From: JACMRI01 sp043778625
GTDB lineage: Bacteria > Bacteroidota > Bacteroidia > UBA4408
DNA: 23,458 bases
Direction: 5' to 3'
NCBI GenBank assembly: GCA_043778625.1
Contig: JAYWFU010000063.1
Coordinates: 1 to 23,458, forward strand
Shown: positions 8,425-15,563 of the stretch, piece by piece
Numbering within the stretch: position 1 is the first letter of the stretch
How the letters are laid out: every line of letters begins with the position of its first letter
Made by a program: the position numbers and the translations under genes
Notes under the pieces: generated by a model
What the model was told of the DNA's origin: nothing
The model's input: only the letters and a program-made list of their open reading frames with translations
Databases searched by the model: none

Positions 8425-8437
8425 TATTTTTAACCCA
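8425..8437 (+). promoter_or_regulatory. TATTTTTAACCCA element upstream of the rluF-like gene
   Basis: This 13-mer lies 16 bases before the ATG at 8454. The identical 13-mer occurs in the reverse orientation inside both copies of the 48-bp repeat, 18 bases before the dehydrogenase and ATPase start codons. TATTTTTA differs from the -7 consensus TAnnTTTG at one base, so it may be a promoter core. Confidence 0.35.
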
Positions 8438-8453
8438 CTATTAAATTATTGTA

Positions 8454-9419
8454 ATGCAAGACTCAACCAACGACGCTGCTGGCGTTCAACTCAACAAATA
8501 CATAAGTGCTTCGGGGCTTTGCTCACGCCGACAAGCCGACAAATACATAGCCGAATACCGTGTAACTATTAATAACGAAACCGTGATGCTTGGGGCACGT
8601 GTGCAGGTGGGCGATGTAGTGGCCGTTGATGGCGAAAAAATTAAGATTAAAACACAAACTAATACCTACATAGCGTTTAACAAGCCTGTGGGAGTTACCA
8701 GCACTACCGACACGCAGGATAAAACCAACATTATTGATTTTATAAATCACCCTAAGCGAATATTCCCCATTGGGAGATTAGATAAAGATTCGGAAGGATT
8801 AATACTACTAACTAACGATGGCGACATTGTAAACAAAATACTACGAGCGGGTAACAACCACGAAAAAGAATATTTAGTAACCGTGGATAAAGCCCTCGCC
8901 TTTGATTTTACCACAAAAATGAGTGGAGGTATTTATATTTTAGATGAAAAAACGGCACCGTGTAAAGTGCAATTATTAGGAAATAAAAAATTTAAAATAA
9001 TACTTACCCAAGGGCTTAACCGCCAAATACGCCGTATGTGCGAAGAACTAGGCTACCGTGTTACTAGCCTAAAGCGTGTACGTATTATGAGTATTCAATT
9101 AGATAATTTGCCTGTGGGCAAATGGCGAAATTTATCGGGGGTGGAGATAGACCAAATAAATTCGCAGGTAGAAACATCGGTTAAAACCGAAAAAAAAATA
9201 ACGGTAGCCAAGCCGAAAAAGAGCAATAAAATAGTTGATTTAAAAAAATTAGAACTAGAGGAAAAAGCCAAAGAAAAAGCAGAACGAGAACGTGCCGCTT
9301 TGGCCAAAAAAGAAAAGTTTAAAACCCGTTTTAAGCGTGATGCAAAATCGAGCGGAGGAAAGGGTAAACCTCAAAACCCACTAAGTAAAAGAGCTGTAGC
9401 TCCTCGCAAGAAAAAATAA
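8454..9419 (+). CDS. rluF: 23S rRNA pseudouridine synthase, RluF type
   Basis: The 321-residue enzyme is of the RsuA/RluB/RluF family and isomerises a specific uridine to pseudouridine in 23S rRNA. The S4 RNA-binding domain (about 11-65) contains GLCSRRQADKYI. The catalytic domain carries NKPVGVTSTTD, then FPIGRLDKDSEGL with the nucleophilic Asp110, and LTQGLNRQIRRMCEELGY. The stretch DKTNIIDFINHPKRIFPIG and ILRAGNNHEKEYLVTVDK match RluF (U2604) more closely than RluB; the exact target is inferred. Residues 240-321 form a Lys/Glu-rich, strongly basic tail ending PRKKK that is not part of the catalytic fold and may help bind rRNA. It is transcribed divergently from obgE and ends in a strong shared terminator. 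Confidence 0.93.
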   Translation: MQDSTNDAAGVQLNKYISASGLCSRRQADKYIAEYRVTINNETVMLGARVQVGDVVAVDGEKIKIKTQTNTYIAFNKPVGVTSTTDTQDKTNIIDFINHPKRIFPIGRLDKDSEGLILLTNDGDIVNKILRAGNNHEKEYLVTVDKALAFDFTTKMSGGIYILDEKTAPCKVQLLGNKKFKIILTQGLNRQIRRMCEELGYRVTSLKRVRIMSIQLDNLPVGKWRNLSGVEIDQINSQVETSVKTEKKITVAKPKKSNKIVDLKKLELEEKAKEKAERERAALAKKEKFKTRFKRDAKSSGGKGKPQNPLSKRAVAPRKKK

Positions 9420-9430
9420 AATTTAAACAC

Positions 9431-9468
9431 GCAAAAAAAGCAGGCAATTAACCGCCTGCTTTTTTTGC
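9431..9468. terminator. Bidirectional terminator between the rluF-like gene and yciH
   Basis: A perfect 15-bp stem pairs 9431-9445 (GCAAAAAAAGCAGGC) with 9454-9468 across an 8-base loop, giving a T-run on either strand. The genes converge here. The stop codon of the yciH-like gene (9448-9450) lies in the loop. Confidence 0.88.
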
Positions 9469-9786
9469 TTTATAATTGAGGCTTATGAGCAAAGCGATTA
9501 CTTTTTCGCGATGATCGCCTTGTAGCAATATCTCTCCTTCTTTAACCGCTCCACCCACGCCACATTTTGTTTTTAAGGTTTTACCTAATGTTTCTAAATC
9601 GTCAGTAGTACCTACAAAACCATGTACTCTAGTTACAAGTTTGCCCCCGCCCTTGCGGTCCAAAAACACTTTTAACTGCTGCTGATTAGGGGTTAGTGTT
9701 TCTTGTGGGGTATCGTCGTTGTATTCAAAACTAAAATTAGGATTGGTGGAATACACCACGTTTTGTTTTTGGTTGTTTTTACTCAT
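9448..9786 (-). CDS. yciH: YciH/SUI1-family translation factor (eIF1-like)
   Basis: The 112-residue protein consists of a short polar amino end and a SUI1 domain (about 35-110). Recognisable segments are LKVFLDRKGGGKLVTRVHGF, TDDLETLGKTLKTKCGVGG, VKEGEILLQGDHREKVIALL. The family is homologous to eukaryotic eIF1; bacterial YciH binds the small ribosomal subunit and affects initiation fidelity. The ATG at 9786 lies 15 bases after the aroC stop, so the two are probably one transcript. The CDS ends within a terminator hairpin loop, which leaves no 3' untranslated spacer. Confidence 0.93.
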   Translation of the reverse strand: MSKNNQKQNVVYSTNPNFSFEYNDDTPQETLTPNQQQLKVFLDRKGGGKLVTRVHGFVGTTDDLETLGKTLKTKCGVGGAVKEGEILLQGDHREKVIALLISLNYKAKKAGG

Positions 9787-9801
9787 TGATGTTAAGCGTA
9801 A

Positions 9802-10872
9802 TTAATTATCAAATAAATTATTAGCAATAACTATTGCTGCCATAGCTTCTACAATAGGCACTGCGCGTGGCACTACGCAAGGGTCGTGGCGGCCATGTAT
9901 GTTTAACTCCACAGCTTCGTTGGTGGTGGTTAAAGTATGTTGCGTACTTGCTATTGATGCCACAGGTTTAAATGCTACTCTAAAATAAATAGTTTCACCA
10001 TTGCTTATTCCACCTTGTATTCCGCCCGAATTATTAGTGGTGGTACTTACTCTGTTTTCGTTTATTTCAAAGGCATCGTTATGTTGTGTACCTAGCATAG
10101 TTGCACCATCAAAACCACTACCGTATTCAAAACCCTTAGTGGCGTTAATACTTAACATTGCGTGCGCTAGTTGGGCTTGTAACTTAGCAAACACAGGGTT
10201 TCCCAAGCCCACAGGTACGTTTTTAATAGTACAATTAATAACACCGCCAACGGTATTACCTTGCGCTTTACATTCAGTTATGCAATTAATCATAGCTTCG
10301 GCCGTAGCGCTATCAGGGCAACGTACGGGTGTGGCTTCTATCTTCTCGGTAGTTATTGGTTGGTTATACCAATCATTCGCACTCCATTTAACGGCACCTA
10401 TTTGCGACACAAACGCTTGTATTTGTATATTGTGTTTGTTCAACAATAGTTGGCATAACGCACCTGCTACTACCCAGTTAGCGCTTTCGCGATTGCTGCT
10501 ACGCCCTCCGCCTCGGTGGTCGCGGTGTTGGTATTTTTGTGTATAGGTATAATCAGCATGCGATGGACGGTACACGTTTTTTAACATATCGTAATCTGCT
10601 GAATGTTGGTTGGTGTTTTTAATAATAAAACCAATAGGCGCACCTGTAGTTTTTCCCTCAAATATACCTGAGAGAAACTCTACAATATCGTCTTCGGAGC
10701 GAGGTGTAGTTAATACGGATTGCCCTGGTTTGCGTTTGTTAAGTTGCGCTTGTACGTAGTTAAAATCCACCTCTACATTGCTCGGATAACCGTCAATAAC
10801 TCCACCAATAGCCACGCCATGACTTTCGCCAAAGGTGGTTAATGTAATTTTGTGCCCTATAGTATTATACAT
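9802..10872 (-). CDS. aroC: Chorismate synthase
   Basis: AroC converts 5-enolpyruvylshikimate-3-phosphate to chorismate with reduced FMN, the last step of the shikimate pathway, in the cytoplasm. At 356 residues it is of normal length. Family signatures are all present: GHKITLTTFGESHG at the start, HRGGGRSSNRESA near 120-135, NSGGIQGGISNGE in the flavin-binding region, and GRHDPCVVPRAVPIVEAM near the C-terminus. It starts the aroC-yciH unit. Only 51 bases separate its ATG from the ATG of the divergent esterase gene, so both promoters must lie in 10873-10923 or overlap coding sequence. Confidence 0.97.
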   Translation of the reverse strand: MYNTIGHKITLTTFGESHGVAIGGVIDGYPSNVEVDFNYVQAQLNKRKPGQSVLTTPRSEDDIVEFLSGIFEGKTTGAPIGFIIKNTNQHSADYDMLKNVYRPSHADYTYTQKYQHRDHRGGGRSSNRESANWVVAGALCQLLLNKHNIQIQAFVSQIGAVKWSANDWYNQPITTEKIEATPVRCPDSATAEAMINCITECKAQGNTVGGVINCTIKNVPVGLGNPVFAKLQAQLAHAMLSINATKGFEYGSGFDGATMLGTQHNDAFEINENRVSTTTNNSGGIQGGISNGETIYFRVAFKPVASIASTQHTLTTTNEAVELNIHGRHDPCVVPRAVPIVEAMAAIVIANNLFDN

Positions 10873-10895
10873 ACTGTAAAAGTAATTATTTGCCT

Positions 10896-10903
10896 TAGTT
10901 TTG
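10896..10903 (+). promoter_or_regulatory. Candidate -7 box for the esterase gene
   Basis: TAGTTTTG is an exact match to the Bacteroidota -7 consensus TAnnTTTG, 20 bases upstream of the ATG at 10924. No convincing -33 element was seen. Confidence 0.4.
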
Positions 10904-10923
10904 TACGCATAATTTTAGTAGAG

Positions 10924-11691
10924 ATGAATTTATTTTATAGAACCCACGGCACACTAAGCAACCCCGTTATTGTTATATTACACGGGCTATTTGGGCAAAG
11001 CGACAACTGGCAAACGTTAGGTAAAAAAATAAGCGAAGCGGGCTATTATGTAGTATTAGTTGATGAACGTAATCACGGGCTATCGCCCCACAGTAGCGAG
11101 TGGAATTATGAATTAATGGCTAATGATGTGTATGTGTTGATGCAAACATTAGGGCTACAAAAAATAAATTTATTAGGGCATAGCATGGGCGGAAAGGTAG
11201 CTATGACAATGGCTTACGAGCACCCTTATATTATTGATAAATTAGTTATTGCTGATATTGGCCCAAAGCAATATCCAGTGCATCACGGTGCAATATTGGA
11301 AGCCTTGCGCGCTTGTGTGTTTACGCCCACCACTACTCGTAAAGACATTGAAACCCTGCTCACCCAACGCATACCCGATGTGGGCACGCGCCAATTTTTA
11401 TTAAAAAATTTGTATTGGACTACTGACAACGTATTAGCGTGGCGATTTAATTTAACAGCTATTACCAACAACATTAATAGTGTAGGGCAAGAAAGTTTGG
11501 TAAACAAGGTGTATAATCAGCCCACATTATTTATGCGTGGCGCTACTAGCAATTACATACTTAATAGCGATTGGCAAGCTATTGAAACAAAGTTTCCACA
11601 AGCCGAACTAGCCACTATAGCTAATGCAGGGCATTGGCTACACGCCGAGCAACCACAAGCATTTTACGATGCGTTGATGGCGTATTTGTAG
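10924..11691 (+). CDS. Alpha/beta-hydrolase, YbfF/ABHD11-like esterase
   Basis: With the start at 10924 the protein has 255 residues and begins directly with the first beta strand (MNLFYRTHG). An upstream in-frame start at 10852 would overlap the divergent aroC start and add a non-homologous leader, so I reject it. The oxyanion motif is HGLFGQSDNW, the nucleophile elbow is GHSMGG (Ser87) and the catalytic histidine is His237 in NAGHWLHAEQP. The usual acid position after strand 7 reads RGATSNYI and has no Asp. Asp111 in VIADIGP is the likely acid, as proposed for YbfF-type enzymes. There is no signal peptide, so it acts in the cytoplasm on small acyl esters or thioesters; the substrate is unknown. 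Confidence 0.92.
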   Translation: MNLFYRTHGTLSNPVIVILHGLFGQSDNWQTLGKKISEAGYYVVLVDERNHGLSPHSSEWNYELMANDVYVLMQTLGLQKINLLGHSMGGKVAMTMAYEHPYIIDKLVIADIGPKQYPVHHGAILEALRACVFTPTTTRKDIETLLTQRIPDVGTRQFLLKNLYWTTDNVLAWRFNLTAITNNINSVGQESLVNKVYNQPTLFMRGATSNYILNSDWQAIETKFPQAELATIANAGHWLHAEQPQAFYDALMAYL

Positions 11692-11842
11692 GGAGTATGA
11701 GTTAAAGAGAAAAAGATTAGCGATGATATTAGGGTTAATGTTTTGAGGCTTTGCGAAGGTGAGAGAGTCGAAGTACAAATATTTAATTCATTACTACTGC
11801 ACTCATTGTGACAAACCCTTCTTAGACATAATCTATTTTTCG
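11692..11842. other. Convergent intergenic region, no confident gene
   Basis: This 151-base gap holds no convincing terminator. One frame on the plus strand is open from 11747 and encodes HYYCTHCDKPF, a zinc-ribbon-like pair of cysteines. It has no good start and runs into the neighbouring gene on the opposite strand. It could be a remnant of an older gene or chance. Confidence 0.3.
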
Positions 11843-14044
11843 TCAGTTTATATTCATCATCATATTGTAATGTCCAGTATTTTCTGAGTAAGTAAATATT
11901 TTTTTGAACACATCTAAATACTTTGTAATTGTTCCGTCTGGTGCTTCTACAAATAAATCATCAGGCAAAGTATGTGAGCCTTCGTTTGACCAACTTAATA
12001 AAGACCTACAAATTTCTCTTTCTTCTTGCGTTGGAAACTTATTAATTAAAACATCATCTCTTTTACTACCTAAAATACTAAAATAATTTTCAAGAACTCT
12101 TCTCAATGTATTTTGAATTGTAATACCAGAGTTGTTTTCCCATTCTCTTATTTCTCTCCAAAGTAATTCATAAGAAGATTGTATAGGGTTTTTGTCTTCA
12201 TAAAAATGTATTGTTGATACTTTATTGTTTTTTCGTAAAATCCAAAAGTTTGACTTTTCTCCCTTTCTGTTTAAACCTTCATATGATACTTCTTTGTGAA
12301 AATACACATTGTGAGTTAGTAGAATTATTTGTTTGATATATCCTGTTTCAGATTTAATATTTTTTATAATTTCTTTAATTAATGTGCTAACTACAAATAA
12401 AACATTGCTGTCTAAACTTGAAATAGGGTCGTCAATAACTAAAATTCTTTCATCGTTTACAACTTCCTCTGAAATGCCACCTTTTGCTAATTGAAGAAAA
12501 TATAAAAAAGTAATAAAAGTAATTTCGCCTTCACTCAAAGTTGTTTCTGCAATTGTTCCGTCTTCTCTTTGAATTTTATAAAATCCTTCTTCTGTTGTAG
12601 CTGGTACAATTTCGAAATTAAGAAATCCATAAGATTGTAGGAGTCTATTGATTTCGTCTATTGTAGGTTGAATACTTGTAACATCCTTACTTAACTTTTT
12701 AATTTCGGCATCTAATTTTAAGCATTCTGTTCTTTTTAAAGCAATTTGTGTTTGTAAAGCAATAATCCCTTTTTCAAGTCCGTCTTTGTCAGTATTAAAC
12801 TTTACAATTTCAGTTTTGTATTCTTCAATTATTAATTTCCAAATTGAGTTAACGAGATTATTTCTTTCTGTATTGAAGTTTTTTACAATATCATTGTGTT
12901 TTTTCATTTTTTCATTTGCATTTCCGATTAGCTCGGAAATTAAATCTAATTGCTCTTTCAAAGAGTTTAATTCAATGCTTCTACTCGGTTCTTTTATTTT
13001 ACTATTTAAAAATTCGTTAGTAGTGGCATTTTGACTAATTAGGGTTTTTAGGTATGCTGAAAATTTATCGTTATTTAACTTTGTATCTTTAAAATCTTTC
13101 TGAAATGTTTCTACGCCATTTAGTTCATTGATAAGGTTCTGTGTAAGTGAATTGTACTCTTGTTTTAAATCTTTTATTGATTTTATGTCATTTAAGTAAG
13201 TTTCGTCAAAGAAACTTTCTAATTGATTTACAAAATCTTCTGTTATAGTTTTTTCTTGACAAAATGGGCAAGTCTTATCTTCTTGAAGATATTCTCTACC
13301 TTGATTTACCCAGTCGTTAATATTTATTTTCTGAATAAGTTTAGCAATATCTACATCAGCTTTACCAACAATTATTTTTTTCCAAATTTCACTATTTTCA
13401 ATTTCTAATATTCTATCAAATGCTATATCGTTTATTGGTGTTATGAATTTAGGGATTTCACCAAATATTGTTTTAGCTTTTTCATTTAGATTTACAAAAG
13501 TATCTAAAGCTGAAGTATTTGAAGCAAATTCTTGTAAGAGTTTGTTTTTAAAACTTTCTTTTTGAAGTGTACCCGTAAATGCCTCCTTAAATGTTGGTTC
13601 GTATTTTTTATATGTTTTTGCCCAAGTTGTTTCTCTAAATTCATTTACTAGAGTTTCTTTTTTATCAACTTGTGCTGTATGAGTATCTTTCTTTTTTACT
13701 TCTTCAGCTTTAATTATTGTAAGTTCTTCTGTTTTGTCCTCAATGTTTTTTATTTGTTCAGCAGTTGCTTCGCCAAGTGTGAAAATCCCTCCTAATTTAC
13801 CTTTTCCAAAATTTCTTTCACGAAATTCTTTATTATAAACAAGAGTAGCTACTGAATTTGAATTTTGCCAAGATAGCGAACAATGATTGAATTTATTATC
13901 TGTCAGATTATAAAGAAAATTAGAAATTGTGGTCTTCCCACAACCATTTGCACCATATATAAAGTTTACCTTTTTCAAGTCATTTACTTGAATTCCAGTT
14001 TTGTCATAAGTTGCTACTTTTTTTATTATAATGCTTTTTATCAT
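11843..14044 (-). CDS. RloC-like AAA_13 ATPase with zinc-hook coiled coil (putative anticodon nuclease)
   Basis: The 733-residue protein is built like RloC/PrrC-type proteins. It has a P-loop head, GANGCGKT (31-38), then long coiled coils interrupted by a CPFC zinc-hook motif (Cys259, Cys262). The second half of the head follows: LSEGE signature near 500, ILVIDDPISSLDSN Walker B near 535, and LLTHN near 577. The C-terminal domain holds NTLRRVLENYF and SNEGSH. Arg648, Glu652 and His691 resemble the Arg-Glu-His triad of the PrrC/RloC anticodon nuclease. Known RloC cleaves tRNA at the wobble base after phage or DNA damage signals, so a defence role is plausible but not shown. The gene stands alone, with no restriction-modification genes beside it. 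Sampled lines are about 28% GC, lower than neighbours, which suggests horizontal acquisition. Other AAA_13 proteins without tRNase activity share part of this pattern. Confidence 0.88.
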   Translation of the reverse strand: MIKSIIIKKVATYDKTGIQVNDLKKVNFIYGANGCGKTTISNFLYNLTDNKFNHCSLSWQNSNSVATLVYNKEFRERNFGKGKLGGIFTLGEATAEQIKNIEDKTEELTIIKAEEVKKKDTHTAQVDKKETLVNEFRETTWAKTYKKYEPTFKEAFTGTLQKESFKNKLLQEFASNTSALDTFVNLNEKAKTIFGEIPKFITPINDIAFDRILEIENSEIWKKIIVGKADVDIAKLIQKININDWVNQGREYLQEDKTCPFCQEKTITEDFVNQLESFFDETYLNDIKSIKDLKQEYNSLTQNLINELNGVETFQKDFKDTKLNNDKFSAYLKTLISQNATTNEFLNSKIKEPSRSIELNSLKEQLDLISELIGNANEKMKKHNDIVKNFNTERNNLVNSIWKLIIEEYKTEIVKFNTDKDGLEKGIIALQTQIALKRTECLKLDAEIKKLSKDVTSIQPTIDEINRLLQSYGFLNFEIVPATTEEGFYKIQREDGTIAETTLSEGEITFITFLYFLQLAKGGISEEVVNDERILVIDDPISSLDSNVLFVVSTLIKEIIKNIKSETGYIKQIILLTHNVYFHKEVSYEGLNRKGEKSNFWILRKNNKVSTIHFYEDKNPIQSSYELLWREIREWENNSGITIQNTLRRVLENYFSILGSKRDDVLINKFPTQEEREICRSLLSWSNEGSHTLPDDLFVEAPDGTITKYLDVFKKIFTYSENTGHYNMMMNIN

Positions 14045-14230
14045 TTATAGGGATTTTAATTCGTCAGCTTCTTTTTATAGAGTGTCGGTTTGATTAGAGG
14101 CAACGCTATAGTATACACAATACTACCATTTAAATTCAATTTATGCGTAGTAAATATTATAAACATTTAGTTGTAGTGCTTGAATTTAATTAATTATCAG
14201 AGAAAGGAAAGTGTTAATATTAAACACTAA
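14045..14230. other. Intergenic region upstream of the RloC-like gene
   Basis: This 186-base AT-rich gap must contain the promoter of the RloC-like gene and the 3' end of the amidohydrolase transcript. Apart from a weak hairpin near 14210-14228 I see no gene, repeat or RNA in it. Confidence 0.5.
14210..14228 (-). terminator. Weak hairpin after the amidohydrolase gene
   Basis: AGTGTT at 14210-14215 pairs with AACACT at 14223-14228 around a 7-base loop, 2 bases beyond the stop. On the minus strand a pyrimidine-rich stretch (TTTCCTTTCTC) follows. The stem is short. Confidence 0.35.
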
Positions 14231-15511
14231 CTACCCCAACACATTATACAATCCCCAATAAAAAGCCAATATCATTATTGCGCCGTAACTTAATATATTT
14301 AGTGCCAAAAGACCTTTGCTAAAAACTCCCCACACTTTTTGTTGTGTAATCTTAACTAATACTACTAGTAGTATAATTACTATAACTGGCAGTAGCAAAG
14401 CGATGTAACCCTCCACATTAAATAGTAATGAGTGTGCGCTTTGGTAAGGTGCTTTAAAATAATAAATACCCACATCAGTACCCAGTACAAAAACATAATA
14501 CGTCATAATTAAATTAAACAACACCAAGCCTAGTTTCAAATAACGATAAGACTGTACGTGTTTTTTTACAACAAAACTAACTCCCCAACACACACTCGAT
14601 AACAAAAAAAATCCGAGCCATAGGCGTAATGCCAAGTCCATACCCTTTGAGTTTAGAGGTGTTTTGTACGCTTGTAATTGTTTAAATTCTTTATTAGGCG
14701 GAAACAATTTTACCACATCAATGCTATGATTACCTAGTGATAATTCGTGCGCTAAATTAAATTGTAGCTGATGCTCGTAGTTATGATAAAAACACAAATG
14801 CACATTGCCCGCAGTATTGTCCCAAATAGAGGTGAGTAAAGTACCGTCGCCGTGGGCGGTGCGGCACACACTCATGGTGTCAGACAGGGTTACGCAAAAT
14901 GCTAAGCTAGTACTTGAATTTGTTGTTAAAACAGCTTTGCCTTTTTTGTAACGTTGCTGTGTAATGGTACTAAAATCAACAATCTCCGACGGACAGAAAT
15001 TAGCCAATACATAGCTACTGTCTTTACCCTCAGTTAATAAGTAAGGTTCTACAATAAGATAATTACCTAAGCGATCAATGTATATAAATACATCTTGGCT
15101 AAACACGCTATGGTCGTAGTTTTCAATATATGTTTTAACGTCTGCTACCGTTTTGCAACTGTGCAAAACGTTTTTTAGGTACAACGTAGGGGTATCAATT
15201 TGCTTTTTGTTAGCACCAACTATTTTGGCTTTAGGCGTAGCTGCTGCAAGTCTAGAAAACACAAGCCCAAATTCGTTCATGCCTGACTGTGGTGCTATGC
15301 CATTAGTACCATCGTAGCGCGCACCTGTAAATGCTGCACCATAGCCTTTGGTTTCAAACCAAATATGAGGTGTTTCTAACCAAGTATCATGGTTGCACCC
15401 CACCATAGTTTTGCCATTAACCGTTACCTTGTACATACTGCACGCAGTGGCTTGTGTGGCAGTAAGGCTAAGAATTAGTACAATAAATGGTGTAACTAAA
15501 AAACGTATCAA
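14231..15511 (-). CDS. Exported Ntn-type linear amide hydrolase fused to a C-terminal membrane domain
   Basis: The 426-residue protein has a signal peptide ending ATA, followed by Cys24 in CSMYKV. This is the arrangement of secreted choloylglycine-hydrolase-like enzymes, in which signal cleavage exposes the N-terminal nucleophile cysteine. Supporting motifs are GCNHDTW (Asn40, Asp42), SGMNEFGLVFS and VFIYIDRLGNYLIVEP. The enzyme part ends near residue 265. Residues 292-422 form about four membrane helices, an unusual extension for this family. The family cleaves C-N bonds in linear amides such as acyl-amino acids, N-acyl lactones or bile salts; the substrate here is unknown. Cys24 could alternatively be a lipoprotein cysteine. 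The start is TTG at 15511; no ATG lies between it and an in-frame stop at 15533-15535. Confidence 0.78.
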   Translation of the reverse strand: MIRFLVTPFIVLILSLTATQATACSMYKVTVNGKTMVGCNHDTWLETPHIWFETKGYGAAFTGARYDGTNGIAPQSGMNEFGLVFSRLAAATPKAKIVGANKKQIDTPTLYLKNVLHSCKTVADVKTYIENYDHSVFSQDVFIYIDRLGNYLIVEPYLLTEGKDSSYVLANFCPSEIVDFSTITQQRYKKGKAVLTTNSSTSLAFCVTLSDTMSVCRTAHGDGTLLTSIWDNTAGNVHLCFYHNYEHQLQFNLAHELSLGNHSIDVVKLFPPNKEFKQLQAYKTPLNSKGMDLALRLWLGFFLLSSVCWGVSFVVKKHVQSYRYLKLGLVLFNLIMTYYVFVLGTDVGIYYFKAPYQSAHSLLFNVEGYIALLLPVIVIILLVVLVKITQQKVWGVFSKGLLALNILSYGAIMILAFYWGLYNVLG

Positions 15512-15532
15512 GATGTCTATTTTTTTAATTTG

Positions 15533-15553
15533 TTAGTAGGCTAACCTACACAT
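15533..15553 (-). other. Possible six-codon upstream reading frame before the amidohydrolase gene
   Basis: An ATG at 15551-15553 begins MCRLAY and stops at 15533-15535, in the same frame as the amidohydrolase. A perfect AGGAGG precedes it by 6 bases, straddling the stop of the upstream gene. GTAGG/CCTAC forms a small hairpin over it. It may be chance, a leader, or the relic of an older start. Confidence 0.25.
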
Positions 15554-15563
15554 TTAACACCTC

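Noticed and set aside
10852..10923. Extended amino end of the esterase from an upstream ATG
   Set aside because: It would overlap the divergent aroC start and add a leader unlike YbfF-type proteins; Met at 10924 begins the fold directly.
11839..14067. 8-bp direct repeat TTCGTCAG at 11839-11846 and 14060-14067 flanking the RloC-like gene
   Set aside because: It could mark a target duplication, but an 8-mer shared by two flanks of 100-200 bases is not rare by chance, and one copy overlaps the stop codon.
14100..14230. Possible small RNA in the gap before the RloC-like gene
   Set aside because: Only short weak palindromes are present; nothing resembles a conserved RNA fold.
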